60,000 bases of DNA from the NCBI GenBank assembly GCA_914767715.1, contig OU612071.1:15994948-16054947 (forward strand). The letters run 5' to 3'. The DNA is from Membranipora membranacea. Its lineage: Eukaryota > Bryozoa > Gymnolaemata > Cheilostomatida > Membraniporidae. This document shows, in pieces, positions 26,601 through 41,600 of this stretch. The notes beneath the pieces are model-generated. The model saw only the letters and a program-made list of their open reading frames with translations. It was not told the origin of the DNA and did not search any database. The number at the start of each line of letters is the position of its first letter. Position 1 is the first letter of the stretch. A program made the position numbers and the translations under genes.

Positions 26601-29600
26601 TTGGCATGATTAGAATGCCCATTATACTGTAAATATCATTATAGGGACCTAGTGTTAACCATACCGGCAAAAATATGACTTAAGTTCTGATCTCCAAAAC
26701 GGGGTCTTCCCAGGGTTTATCCTCCTCTGCAGAAGGCGGAAGCACAACGGCAGAGGAGAGAAGGGAATGAGGCAAGCGCAACAAAAAAAGAGGACTATCA
26801 TCCGTAAATGCCTTTATGACACTACACCACACAAGATTGGATAACATGTCTAAGCTTACTGCCTCCACTGCAGACTTAGAGCCAATTGATGAGGGACAGA
26901 TTCGAGTTCATGAGAACCTACAAGCTTGTATAAACTTTTGAGCTCTTAAAAATGGTATATGGTGACCTTGTTCTCGTCATATCTGCTTTGACAAAAGTAA
27001 AGTCCATAGTCCTATACAAAACTGACTCACTTTGGTCTTCCAAGGACTCATATAGATTCCGCACCCGCTCTTCTTTCATTGGTGGATGGATCATCGAAAG
27101 AGCTGATGGGATACATCCACTCACAAATGACAGCAGCTCTTTTCTGGTCACAGTTAATCTATCATCGTTTTCACATACAGTTGAGTGAAGTGCAGGCAAC
27201 GAAGTGTGAAGTTCAACATCAGGGTATTCTTCATCCTAAAATAGGCAAAATGTCCACTCATTCCATTTTATGAAATCCTAAGCTTTGATTCCTGAGCCTG
27301 CAACGGAGGCATACTACGAATATTGATTCTCTAACAACTATTTTTTTCTTCCACAATGTGAATTGTTGAGCAGGAGGACATGTTCTTTATTTGTCAGTCC
27401 TCTGATTTACTATTTGTGAAGTTTCTGATGCCCTTGTATCAAGAAGAGTAGCAGTGAAACTTACTGCTATGTATTTCACAGATGTTGGTTTGTTCTAGCG
27501 TACTTTTTTAGGTGGGGTTAATAACTCACTAAAATTCTTATATCAGCATCATCTTCCTCTCCTTCAAGAGCTGGTGGCTCAGAATCATCATAAAATGCTT
27601 CATATCGCGTTTGTTCATCACCCATGACTTTTGATACGACATTCTTGAGTATTAGGCTTACTGGCTGTCGCAAACATTGAGTGAATGGTGGCAGAATTGA
27701 ATCTGTTGATCTTGGGTCATCAATATGTACACATTTCCAATCACCACCTAAAATTCACAGATATTTAATAATAAAAATAATATTCACTTCATTTGCTATT
27801 CAGTGCCCCTTTCGGGTCCAATGAGAATATGCTAACATAAGATCAATGATACATGATACAACTCATCCAATTAGCACACCATTATACAAGGTAAGGGTGG
27901 TCAAGATTGGCTATTGTCCGGAGAGCTCACCTCCTTTAACAACATGGGTAGATTCGAACATGCAACTCTCTCATAGAGAAGCTCGAATCCTAACCACTAC
28001 ACCACCCTGCCTGCCTGATAAGACTTGATCGCTGCCAGGTCACACCATATAGAGAGGCTTTCCCTTTTATGCAGTGATACACAAGTTAAGATATGCTAAT
28101 TCAGTCAAAGGCAGGGGCTTTGAAATATGTCGGTGTTTGTTTGCATCGAAATTGCTAATTTGCTAGTAGTTGAAATTTTGATACTTTGGGCAGTTTGTTG
28201 CTTTTCGTTCGAATAAGACGCAAAAGTACAGCAGGATATATGTTCAACCTTCTTCACAATAAGGAAAACTCACCTTGGTAACCTGTGAACACACATCCCC
28301 TGGGTAGCGTCAGCAACAGAACTGTATGAGTTGGGATCATCTGGATCTGATTACAGCTTTCTAGGGGCGATGCTGGTATGGCCTCCTGACGACTTTCTCT
28401 CTGAATGATGAAGCGGGCAGCATCGAGTAGCGCAACATTTTCATTTCCAGACTCACATTGCACAATCAACAGCTTTGATTTGAATGATGAGTCTTTGCAA
28501 TAAAATGAACTGAAATAGATGAATAAAAAAAACAATGTAGTGTACTGAGTTAGAGGTGTAGCAGTTGAAAGTGTGCTCAATATTTGATTTAAGCTTTTTA
28601 CACAATAAGTTTGAAATTGAATGAATTTGAAGCATTCAAAGTACAAAAACGAATCAGAATCCCCAAGTATTTGAAGACAAAAGCAGTTTTAGGTGTCAAT
28701 GACAGACTGATCAAAGTTCTTTAAACAATCTAGCTAAATTCACAAGTGAGAAAGGAAATTCTTCGACAGGAGTATGATGCAATGAAAGTGATTCTGAGCC
28801 TACCTCAAACATTCAGTGAACCGCTTTTCCTTCGTGAAATCCCTCAGATAAAGACACTTGATATCACATTCTTTGCTTGCTTCTGGATTTAACCTTTTGT
28901 ATAGAGATGTGATATCGCCTTCTCCCATAAGCTCTGAGAATGTAGTGACCTTGAGGAAGTGGGAAGAATTAAAATATTTAATGCACCTTTGAGAAATTCT
29001 GTTTATTAGGCATACTAAGAAATTATTGGAAGTTTGAAAATGAGCTTGTAGCATATTAACATATTAATCATTGAATTCTGAAACCTCCACCCTGCTGACA
29101 TTGTGCAGCTTCGCGTAAGTTTACTTTAGTTTTAAATTAGACATAGTTTCTGTACCAAAAATCCTAGAAAGAAACTACATTATGTTTATCTGAACAGTGC
29201 TAGTTGCTCCTTGGCAGATTTTTGTAATCTTAACACTGTCTGTATGTTTGTTTGATGAGAGAAAAAATTCAATCTGTGTCATGCTAGGTTGTATGGAGTC
29301 AGGAGTTGTCTACCATTCATCCTAGCCAGGTTCTTGCGGAACGGGACTGGAAATACCGGAGGTCCAGTTTGTTTGCACACCCCACAAGCAAAATAATGGA
29401 GAAGAGGTTGCTGCTATTACCAAGATATTGACATTGACTGATCATCAATTCTATTGTATAATTTGAGCAACTAACTTGGCAGTTACCTGAATATATAGCT
29501 GCTCCTGCTCGTTCTTCATGTGATGCAAATAGTACTGCAACAGTGACTCATGACTTTGCTCTTCCATGTAAACTTCTTGTATTTCCATTTTATCTCTGCT

Positions 29601-32600
29601 AAGCCTAGACCGGTCTAGTCTCAATACTGCCTCACCAGTAACGCATTGCATGACATGATTTTTTGCCTCTGTAAGCAACTGCAACAAAGTTGGAGCAGGA
29701 AATCATTAGTAAGATAAATATTTTCTGTGGCACGTAATGCTGATGAACTTTATTTTGCTGCTGTGATCGAACCTAATACAATTATTGATGAAACATACAA
29801 CAATCAGGTTATTGATACAGAACTCATTCTCATCTCTTATTCATCTACTTATCAAACATATCAATTACTATTCGCCTAAATATCTTTCACTAGGGACATC
29901 AGTAGGCAAATGCGCATGATCCTGATGTAGTGTAATATTCAGCACAAACAATCCTTACAATGAGTTTGTATATAGGCATTATATACAATTACAAGGTGTT
30001 AAAACAGTGTATATTATTCATGGTTCAGAGTTTGAGGTTTGTAGAATGGAGTTGAATATGTTCAATCTACGCATTTCTTCTACTCTTCTATATTGATAAT
30101 GCTTATTCAAAACAGGTGTTTTTTATGTGACGGACCACGTACAACATACCACATGGTTCTGCTCTGGTACAGAAGTACTTCTACTAACTGCTTCATCTGC
30201 ATGCGCACGGATGGCCAATGCTGTCAGCTCGGTACTATAGCCGATGAAGCATGATTCAACGCTTGTAGATCGCTCAAAATACTCTCTGTTGATAACAAAA
30301 AGACAATATTGCAAACTCTGAATTGAGCAGCCATATATTTACTCGTAAAGAAAGTAACAGTAAGTGATCAATAAGATGAAACGATTATGATCAATTTACT
30401 TTCAATGAACATTATCAGCCTCAGATTTTAAACGAATGATAGCATCAGCATGAATTGCTAGGACTCATTCATACAGTTAACATCTTAAATAATAGACCTG
30501 TTTTCAAGAGCCTCTTTGTCAAAGTCAATATCCACATTGTCCATTCGATGAGTACAACCTTCTACAAGGCAATCCACATGATCTGAAGAGAGCAATAGTG
30601 CAGCCAACTTCGCTTGACAGCATTCACCAATGTAGTGTGTACACGGCAGCCTATATGGTTTGTTTAGATCCACACCGCATCCATGACATTCTTCAGGACA
30701 AACTCGCCTTAATTAAAACCCATATCAGATGTTTAATCACATTCTCAGAAATGACATAATTTTCACATCAAATTAACTTTTTCTTGTTCTCTCTGTTATA
30801 TAGATCACCTCAACAATTTTTGATGAGGATGAAAGTTTCATTCATACAATGTTAGTTTGATTTCACCTGTTTCTTGTGTCCGGCGTGACAAAGTCTTTCA
30901 TCCACTTCTCAAGTTTCTTTTTTACTCTAACCTGATCTGCCGTCAATAAGGTTGTTGCCGAGACATAGTGTTTTTCTAGACGATTGATAAGGGGAATAGG
31001 AAACTCTTCATGAACTTTACTCTTCTCAGCAATCACAATCAGTCTAGAACAGGTAAGTTTGGCAAAGTAAATAGACAAAGCAATGTTGTGTAATGTGACA
31101 TGTTGAGCAGGCCATTCATGGACAGTGATTGACTGGTGCGGGACTTGTCAGATTTCTGAAAACCATCATTTGCTGAATTATTAACTAAAGCTACAGTTTC
31201 TTTTGGTTTTTTTTATGTAGAAACCATATCTATTATAATAGTTTCATATAATGCCTCACTGCATTTGAACTTATTGAATCATTTAATGACAGTTGTTGTA
31301 ATGCCAAAACTATTTGAAACAGTAACCAGTAATACAAGCAGGTGGTACAGTACTGTGTACAGTACAGTTTGTGGGTGTCTAGGTGTGGTGTCCATTCAAT
31401 TGATAATATGAACTCGACTGGCAAAAATCATGTTATTTAGAAAAACAATTCGTTAATTGCATGCAAGGAACTAATGTTTTCTTTTATTGTTATTCAATTT
31501 TTATTCCAACCTGTTGATGTAACATCAAATTTTTTGTCTGCGCTTTAAATGTACTGTCCATAACAGTGCACTTAATGTGTTCACAAAAAATTCATTTGGT
31601 GATAAAAGTCATGATTTCTCATAGGGTTGAAATTCATTGGAAATACCTCCTTTTCTTCAATCAACCTTAACTGAGCTTCTACAGATGGGTAAGGTACTCG
31701 CCATTGTTTTGAGCTATCCAAAGAAGGAAGGCTAGGAGGCAGTTTTGGTTGGGAGCCACAACTGTTGCATATTGAAATATATGTTTATTCAGTAATGAAA
31801 GTGGAACATCTCGCGACAATTCTATTTTCTATTCTCACCTAAACTATGCAAGTCCAAAAAGTGTGCCCGATCATATTTCCCTTTTTTATATCTCATTCTA
31901 ATAATCTCAACCTTTAGTCATTTTTACCCAACATTCTAAGCATTCACTTTCATCAGCACCATGATAGCTGTTACAAAAACTCAAACAGACAAACTTTGAT
32001 TATCTAGGGCTCAAGAGGGCAATCGATACCTGGAATAGCACATACTACGAAGTATATAATGCTAACCTGAAACCATCATTCACGAATGCTTTCACACGGT
32101 GAGTACCAAGACCAAGGTCAACAAATTTCTTGTCTCCCCATTTTGAGAAGTACTGATTGAGCGCATCGTAAAGGCTCTCATACAGATCATCAAGATTGAG
32201 CAAGATGACTGGACGTCCAAGATCCATGCACGTCTTGATTCGGTATATGTTGTGGCACACCTGTTAACATCAAATCAGCCACAAATGGTATTAGGCTTTA
32301 CAAACCATATATCACAAATATAAACAAAAACAAGAATGACCTAAAATATGATTTATTTATGTCAAACTTCACATTGACAGTAAGTTGAGTAGGTGTTTTT
32401 TTTTTCTGTGAACTGGTATTTGTCTCAGTCAAAGAGCTAGAAGTCTAAAATGGCGGAGCCGTGACGTGCATGTGCTCATAGCGTAATAATCTCAAGAGTG
32501 TTCTGACGGATAGCGGTATTGACTTGTGATCTTATGATCCAGGTAAGATTCCCGGTGCTGGCTGTCATTTCTGGTTTGGCACTGGCAAGCCATTCGTCCT

Positions 32601-35600
32601 AGACAGGTCTCTTCGGATCAAGACCATAAATATTGGAGGTCTGCGGTTTGCTTGCACGCAGTATATGGATCCGCCTCTGCCCTCTTGCGGCAACGGTACT
32701 ACCCTGCACAAGCCATCTGAGCTTAATTGGACCCGTTAAATAGGGCGGTCAAATAGGACCTAGTGTATAGACAAAAAAACTGCTGGCTTTTGAATGTGGT
32801 GACAATTCAAATGTATCGCATATATCTTTTAAATGTTATTATACAAAAGAGTAGACTAGAGAGACTCCTAATAAAGCAAGGCTACAGAATGCACCTTTGT
32901 TCGTCTGTGCTACCTGCTGCTCCTTATCACATAAATATCGCCTATAGAAGTTTTGGATTCTGATTAAATATTTACCTGTGTGTAATCAAAATCATCTGGA
33001 AACTCGCTTCCAAAAACGACTTCTGGTTTGATATCATTCTTCGATAGCATATCTAAGACGAGGCTCAACACGCTCAGATTCTCAGTAAGTAGCAGTAGGT
33101 ATCGACTCTCAACTCTGTCACAAATAATTTGAATTTTTAATTTTGACGATGTAGATTGACATTCATAACCAATATGACTCTGCTTCTTGGTTAAATTTGG
33201 TTGAAATCTCAAGGTTCCATCACTCACCACATCCCGGAGAATGCGTGGCGAGATGGGGGCGGGATGCCTTAAGGGCAAGGCTGCAATATCTGTGCAAATT
33301 TGCTGTCAGTTTCTAGGCAGGTCGGAGCACACCTGGGGGACCAAAAATCCCCAGTAGTCAGTGGACTGTGGGACTCGAACCCACGATCTTCAACACTTGC
33401 GTGCTGAAGCCTGGCGCTCTAACCAACTGAGCCACCTCCTATAATGATAATGTCAGTGTAAGCTACATGTGTATAGAACATCATTGACTTTGATTATCGT
33501 TCAATGAAGGATAAGAAATGAGATCCATCCAAAACTCACCCATCAAACTTTATGTGTTCTCCTGACAAACACGAGTTGATCAAGTCTATTGGATCACTAG
33601 GTGGTAGATCATCATCTGTAGCATGCATATTATCAATTACATGCTCACAATGACTGTTGAATATCGCGAGTGGATCAAATTTGTCTCGCTCAAAACCTCC
33701 AAAGTTCCTGTTGATGCTGTGCTTTAGCTGTTCCACTGTTAGCTCATCAGCTTGATGTGAGAAACCAGCAACCATCTTCATAAGACTAAAATTGACCATA
33801 ACATAGAAATCATAATTATCAGCTTAAATTCAGTGTATATTTTTATGGTGTGTTACGAGTTGAAAAGGACTACGTTGGTCTTATATCTGCAATTAACAAG
33901 ACTACATATAGATGATTATAAATGTAACATTGTGGACAATCCACACTGACAAATTTTCGTTTCAAAGAGAATAGTCTGGAAAGCTTGAATTTGGACAAAG
34001 TCTGGTTAGCCAGAAAAAATGAATGCTTGCTAGGTGTCATAGCATAACCAAAGGGCTTTGCTCCGGGAAGATAGGAGGGAATATCAGAGGGATTTGCATA
34101 TGGTCACAGGGGCTATGGACCTAATCTGGCACTGAGAGGGAGTCCAAAAAAATGAAGATTTTATACAGTAAATAATGGGCCTCACAGATGAAGATGTTGA
34201 GGACAGAATAAGATGGCACTCGCTGGTAGAGCCTTGTGCCCTGCAGGATCAGGTGAGAAGGGTCAGACACATAGAGTTATCATATGCTCCAGAGTGGACA
34301 AAGCATTGCTCAAAATGTCCTACTTAATCATTGCGAAATCCATGACACAACGCAAACTGGTTGTGCATGGCTAGTGCCTGTATCATGTAACTTATCATTG
34401 GGAATATATGTAAAGGGCATGGAAATTTAGATTTAGTGCGCTTATCTTATTTTGGAAATTTTTCATGTACACCATGTGGATCACTTGCAGGTATTCTCAC
34501 TTGCAGCCAGTGGGAAATGTTCCCATGTTTTCTCACGCTGTCCACTCTAGAGTATATAATAACTCTATGGTAAGACATCAGATACTTTCTGACACTATTG
34601 GCTCAGCAAAAGCTACCAGCTGTCCAATAATAATATCCATAAATGTTTTCCCTATTGGCCTATGGATCACAGAGGAAATTCAAGTCCATCCATCCGACCT
34701 GTAAAAGTCCCTTAGCCCGAAGAAATCTGTAGAGTTCCTTTCATCTGATCGCTGCTTCTCACATGTCTCAATGAAAGCTTCAGTGAGTGGTTCTATCAAC
34801 TGGGCCACCCCTCTATCGCCTGTATTGTGTGCTGTGCATATCTCCCTGTAAAAAAGTACACAACAAGATATCTGGTAATAATATATCGTTGCTTATTTGT
34901 AGGTTCCATTCAACTTTAGACCGAAATGTGGTTCAATTGTGTGAGTTCTACACTTGTTTCATAAGCTTGACTTAACTTATGATCACTCAGATATAGGATC
35001 ATTATGTTTTAGGTAGTAATTGATTGTTTGTCTCTATTTTGAGTTGTAAGTTTCGATTTAGATAGGTAACTGGTATTACTCAGAGTTCAAGAGAATGGGG
35101 TCAGGACATAACAAATGTTTCATTACATGAACAAAACTCATACACATACACAAATCAGACATACTTGGCAATAAGTTGGAGCTCCCTCTTGTTTAATGAG
35201 CCTCGCTGGACAAATATACCTCGATTCATTTTGGCAGGGTCGAGTGCCCAGTTTGAGATACCAATGAATCCACACTTGGTTCCATTGTAACCATCTTCAA
35301 GCAGCGGATGGAGAGTCTAGAATGAAGGATTAATTGCAACAAAATTGAGAAGATGCTCAAAATTAAATGTAACTTTTTAAGTGTATTGTTCTCTCTGCCA
35401 TGCCATATATGTTTTAGGAAGCCGCACACAAATTTAAGAAACTCATTTAGTTTTAAGCAGCTGCCCCCGAATTTTCTTAAATATGGCATTGCAGAAGCGG
35501 CCGCAAACTTGCCACAGAGGTTGCATTGTCTCCCTTGCTCCCCCAACCACTCTAATTACACAAACAATATTCAAAGTGAGATATCAAAATCATTGTTTGT

Positions 35601-38600
35601 AGCAGGACCTTTTTAAGCCTGGACAGTTGCATCTAGCTTGATGTTCATGATCAACTGCCACCAGTATTATGAAAAAAAAACATTATTGGGTGTTAAGATG
35701 AATTATCAAAAGTAAATTTTCCAAAATGTTTGCTATTCTAATGAATAATCATTTTTATGAAAAAAATTAACTGCCAGTTAATGATCATTGGCAGGGTGTC
35801 GAGCCAACTCAATTACCATTTGGCATCAATCCTGAGTAATGCGTATGGCGACATTTGGACATTTGACATCGAAATAAAACATAAACAATTTACCAAAATT
35901 ATTGGAAATTCCTCTTGTAATATTATTGACGCTTCTGCTTACCTTCAATGGCATCTTTTCAGAGTCCTCAGCAAGACCAACTTCATCAAGCACAACCACT
36001 GACACAAACTTGCTGCTATTCCTCTTCTTCTGGTAGTTTGCACAAAGCTTGAAGACTCCGATAATTCCCTCTGGTGTGGCGTGTTTACTGCATTGGAATG
36101 ATACCATATGAGTCTGCAACAATGAAAGGACGCATAATTGGGAGTCTGGTTAATTTGTTTTCATTTATCATACTAGCCTTTTCCATAACAGATATCAGTA
36201 TTTTAATACACCACTCCCTCCCTGACAAAGAGTGTTTTCATTTACAACATGTTAACAACCATTGCCAGTGTTTAGTCTTCAACAGTAATTTAACTCAGAA
36301 GATGTAAGCAAGATGTCCTTGGTGAAGGTGAGGCACGCTGGACAGCTGCTGTATTCTGGAAGGGAGTACAACCTGTATCATCAAGGAACAGGGCTGATGA
36401 TGACCCAACGTGCTCGGAAATATCTGATGGACTGGAAACCCATCGATGAAAGATTACTGTCAGCTAGGTTCGAGGGAAAGTACTCCAACTTGAGTGTTAA
36501 TGTCTCCTATGCTCCAACTAATGTGACAAAGGGTGAAGTGAAAGATTAAACCTATGCTGCTCTACAGATGGCTAAAGATTATGTCCAGTGTCATGAAGCT
36601 GTCATTATTTTCAGTGACATGAATGCACAAGTTGGGATTGTCATCACCGGTATAGGAGACTCTGTTGGCATGCATGGAACAGGACTTGTAAATGGGAATG
36701 GAGAGAAGCTCATACAGTTTGCTCGCTTTCATGGAATGTTGGTTGGTGGATCAGATTTTTCTCATAGAGATATACACAAGTACACATGGAAGTCACCAAG
36801 AGGACACCTCATTCAGATTGGTCATGTGTTGATCAAAGGAAGTGGAAGAAGTCACTTCATGATGTCAGAGTGCTGAGATCTGCGGATGCTTCATCAAAAA
36901 TCAATCGGGTTATGGCAAAGCTTGAACTTAAGCCGGCAGCTAAAGCAAAAGGAAACCAACAAATCTTGGAAAGTGGAACTGTCACTTGCACAGAGTGAAG
37001 AGAGCAAAGGAGCAGTTCCCCCTGGAAATGAAGAACAGATGGCAGAATCCGCTCAACGGGCTGCAGATATGATACAGATGAAAGCAGTTCATGACATCAC
37101 CAACCAACTCATTAGGTAAAGAAGAACGATCGCATCAAGATTATAGAATGCCAAGCGGAGACTCAATGTTGATGCTAAAGATGAAGCCAAAATCTGGACA
37201 GAGCACTTCAAGAAAGTTCTGAATCTTCCAGAGACTATTGAGGTCGCAGCATCCGCACAAGATATCGACATGAATGTACCATTCGCTTATGAAAGTATAG
37301 AGATAAACAAAAAAAAATTTAACTACAAAACCCCTGGTGTAGACAAAGTGCCAGCTGAGTTCTTCAAATGCAAGAATCATTAATGAAGGGAAAAGGAGCC
37401 TTGGTAGACCAAATAAGACCTTGAGAATGACAGCTCTTGAACAGTTGCAGACATTTGGCATCAAGTCGCGGAGTGAAGCTGCAGATATGGTGAAAGATCG
37501 GTCGACACGGAAGAAGCAGGAGATGAATAAACTGAAGGAATCCAGCAACCTTAGTGAAGTTAGTGAAGTGATTTGGTACTAGCTTATGAAGTTTTTATTT
37601 TATTCAAAGCATATTTACCGCTTTCATATTCTGGAATAAGTTGTTTTTAGCTGTGTTGCCTTTCATCGCATCGACCACCAGTGACTTGGAGAGTGATTTA
37701 GAGCTTCCTGGCTTACCAACCACGAATAAAGGTATTCTGTTTTCAATGCAGACAATCATCATGAAAACATTCTCCATCAGTGCTTTGTTCTTAGCAATGC
37801 TACTTTGTTGCTGCTGCCCTTCAATCACCACATTATCTATGATAACTCTCTGGCAGCTACAACAACAGCAATCAGAAATTTTACAGTAAAAATTTCTTAC
37901 AGGGTAGTAGTGACTGAAGTGTGTAGGTACATTTTCATTGAGCAGAGTTGTAAGGAAGTATATAGTAGCTTGATCAAAACATCATGGTCTTCAAACAATG
38001 GAATGTACAATATGCCAGGGCATGAAGAAACTTTTAACTTTGATTCAGGCTGAACTCACAACAGAGTTGCAAAAGAGAAAGGTATCCTGTCTCTGAAAAA
38101 TTATCATAAGATCCCCTATGTGCATTGACATTAGCGGTGAAAAGGGTCAGGTCACATAGAATATAATGCAAATATGAATAAATAGTGATTCATATGCCAA
38201 GATTTCCAGATAAATTATTGTTATTTTTGATAAATTTTATTTCAACACAAATTGCGCCATCATTAGAATCAAAGACCCTGCAGTTATGAGGTGGGAAGCT
38301 AACGATTTGTTTGTGTTGTTGTGTTCGTCAAGGGATGTAAAAAGGACAAGTATTAACCTTTGTGTATCTTGTCGAGTCTAAATCATATCAAACCTACGGA
38401 GATTAAGATTTTATATGCCTTTTAAAACTAGTTCGCTACCAGCTGAAGAGCAAACTAGAGACATACCACTCTGTTAGATTGTGCAGAATTTCCTGTCCCC
38501 TGTTTCCAGATCCACCTATCAGTTTGTTGAGAGGAACACTAACACTATGTCTGTAACCTTCCCTAGAGGATTCTTGAAGCCTCGCCATGTAACACACACC

Positions 38601-41600
38601 TATCGACAGGAAGAGACTCTTGACCTGTTCTGTTATACCAAGCTACAAAAAGAACTGTTTTGTTAGTTACTACTATGAGATTCTTATCCCGTGACACTGG
38701 GATCTTCCTTACATGTATCGGTATATCTTGGTAAGATGTCTATAGAAATTGAGTCACGCATTTTATTTCCTTTTGAAATAGCAGTTGTTAGTTGAATCTA
38801 AAATAACAACAAATGAAATAGAATTTGTAACGCATTTTTTCAGGTATTTAAATATTACATGAGGAAAGTTTGTTGTTTTAGACTGATCAAGATATGGCGA
38901 ATGCCTTCAATTGAATATCAAAGATAATCTTTCAAACTCAAGGATGCTTATCTTTCAATACATAGAACTGCAAACATCAGAAAAACAAATCACAACTTGT
39001 GATTGCTTAATTAATAAAAAAAAGAATTTCACGTTTTTTTTATTAGTACTAGCCACTGTTAAAGAATTGATCAAACTGATATATTTTGAAGGTATTCAGA
39101 TACTTTGACTTGAAATTTTTAAAGCAAAGGTTGCCTTGCACAAAACGCTAAGAGTCGAATAAAATAGCATATCAGTATGATTTGGGTCAAAAAAAAGTGT
39201 TTTACTTGAATCGACTAATTGAGATGTTACATTAGCGTGCTGGTGACACAAACCGCCTTTTGGTGAATTCAAAAAGCTTTCCATTGACCACTTTGCTGTC
39301 CTTTTATCTCCAAGTTAAAAGACAAGTTTTGGCTGTAAACAACAAGTCTCATAACGCATTATTGAAAGAGAATACATGTTGTTTTGGGGAAGGCTGCAAG
39401 CAATTTTGCACTCAGTGACAAAATAAGTATGTCGCTGCTAAAAAAAATTCCAGTAGTTTATAAACTGCAAAAAAGATAAAACAAGGTCTGCGTTTAGCTT
39501 ATAGGCAACCCATTCTTAAAAGATGCAAATTTCGACTTTCAACAAATAATTCACATTAGCTTTCTAGTATAATGAAATTAGCAAACAGAAATAATTGTAA
39601 TTGTATCCATTTGAGCTACAGCCCAGTTATGTAAGGATCATTGCTCGTGAGACTCAAACGTTATGCAACAAACCGCTGTGTCGTTCTTTGGTAGCTGTCT
39701 GTCAAGCAAAGGGAAAATCTGTCTCCTTTTCGAGTAGAACCAAGCAGAAACTGTCAAAACTCTTTCTATATCTCTTAGACTGACAAAACTGCATTCATCC
39801 TACAAAAGGGATAAAAATAGAAGACAAGTTGATACAAGTTGAAAAGGAATTCGGCTCGACTGTCTTTGCTTGATCTAAAATACGTAAATGTTTACATTGG
39901 TTATTTGCACTGCCTTGAAGGAATCTTAATAAAAATCTAATGAATTGGTATTATAGTTTTGGTGAGGATTGTGCTTAAATCGCACACAAAATATTCAAAG
40001 CAGTATACATGAACAACTTACATCCTGCTTTCTCATATGCAGCTGTGACATCATCAAAAGTTCTGTTACAAGAGCTGTTTGTAACCCGAAGTCCAAATGA
40101 TTGTTTTCGGTTTCATCAGGGTTAGAACCTGGCTCCTCTCCGTTGTCATTCAAAAGCTGATCACTTCGTTGGTTCTAAAAAAAAAGATTCTTATACTTCA
40201 AGTTGGATGAGGAAGGCATTGTGTTTCTAATTTTGGGCTTTTACTCTTAAAGGCATGTATGACGCTTGTTAGGAAGTATTACATTTGCCTGCAAGCTATT
40301 TTCCATTTTTAAACAACTTTGACAACTTAGTAGATGGGAACTTGATTTTATCAGTAGGCTTTTTTATTTCGCTTTATGGTAATTACTGTGAAAATTAAAA
40401 CTTACAAATTTCTCTATCATTCGCTGGATATATTTTGTCTCGGCATCAGCAGTGCTACCAGATTTGAGAGTCCCGAAGTCCCATACAAGAGGAAGCAAGC
40501 TTTGGGGCAAAGCCTGAACTCTGTAGACCAGATGCCGCATCGGTATCTTGCCTGAAGAATGGAGCGATTTCAAAATATAGAGCAAACATCTGAACTAACA
40601 TTATGACAGCATCAACCAAGCATCACCATTGACTGCTCTTATGGAAGCTTTAGTCACAATGTCACCATGTCAAATGACTTTTTTGATCATATTATAGCGA
40701 TATACTTTAAACAATTATAAATACTGTTTATTTTATGTTCAATCATCAGGCATAAATCATTCAAACGCATTTTTTCGGATTACCATCTTCTTCATCTCGA
40801 TTGAAACATGTTGTTTTTCACATTTTTTCTCGATGACTTATTTCAATTAAAACATTCTCATCATATTAATGGTATGCCAAATTAGACCAACAAAATTTTA
40901 CCCAGTAAAGCGACAGATTAGTAAATAGCACTATTTTTTTTTACTAAAAAGTGTCTGTTTGCAACCTCAGCAAGCTTAACATAAAGTTTGCTTGTAGATC
41001 GAGTAATACTGAAAGTTTACAACTTCACCAAAGATTGGTGAGACCGTTAGAATCAAGAGAAAACTTCCATGGTTGGTGATCTGATTCTCAAGTCTAATAA
41101 TATAGAAGACTCCCTGTTCGATTCCCACCCAGTGAATAACAATTCACTGTACAAACCAGATATTTCCTTGGAACCTTGACTCACCAAATCTATCCTGTGT
41201 GTCCTTTTCATCAACTCTGTACCCGAGTCCAGCCTCCTTCAGTTTCTGTATCATTCCTTCTTTGTGCCTTGAAAAAGAGTATAAAATGTTTTGATTTTCG
41301 AAGATTTGATATGGCACATTTATTATCTGTAAAGACTGTCTTTCTCATTCTTCCAGTGCAAGGAACAAAAATTTATGGGGTCTTGTCTTTCTATACAATA
41401 CAATAGACGGTTTTCTGAGCTCTGATTTAGGCCTCAATTCGGAGTTGTCCTCTCTCCAGTTTGGTACTTTTAACCAATGTTCCATAGGGAAAACGTGCTG
41501 AAAAGAGGGTCATCGTGAAAGCCAATTATGTTAGGAAAAAATGATTTTCGATTCAGAATCTGCGCCATTGAAAATTGATAGAAACATAGATTGGGAAACA

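Noticed and set aside
26680-26868. Possible extra exon between exons 36 and 37
   Set aside because: Exons 36 and 37 already join in phase; this frame has no matching family sequence and meets a stop.
33115-33278. N-terminal extension of exon 27 in the same frame
   Set aside because: It is SINE and intron sequence upstream of a good acceptor (TGACAG) that matches the phase of exon 26.
33357-33440. Functional tRNA gene on the minus strand
   Set aside because: A and B boxes are good, but the acceptor stem does not pair and the anticodon arm is malformed; sequence continues as a SINE body.
35353-35616. Plus-strand Cys-containing protein in an intron
   Set aside because: No known motif pattern, antisense to an intron, no splice or promoter support.
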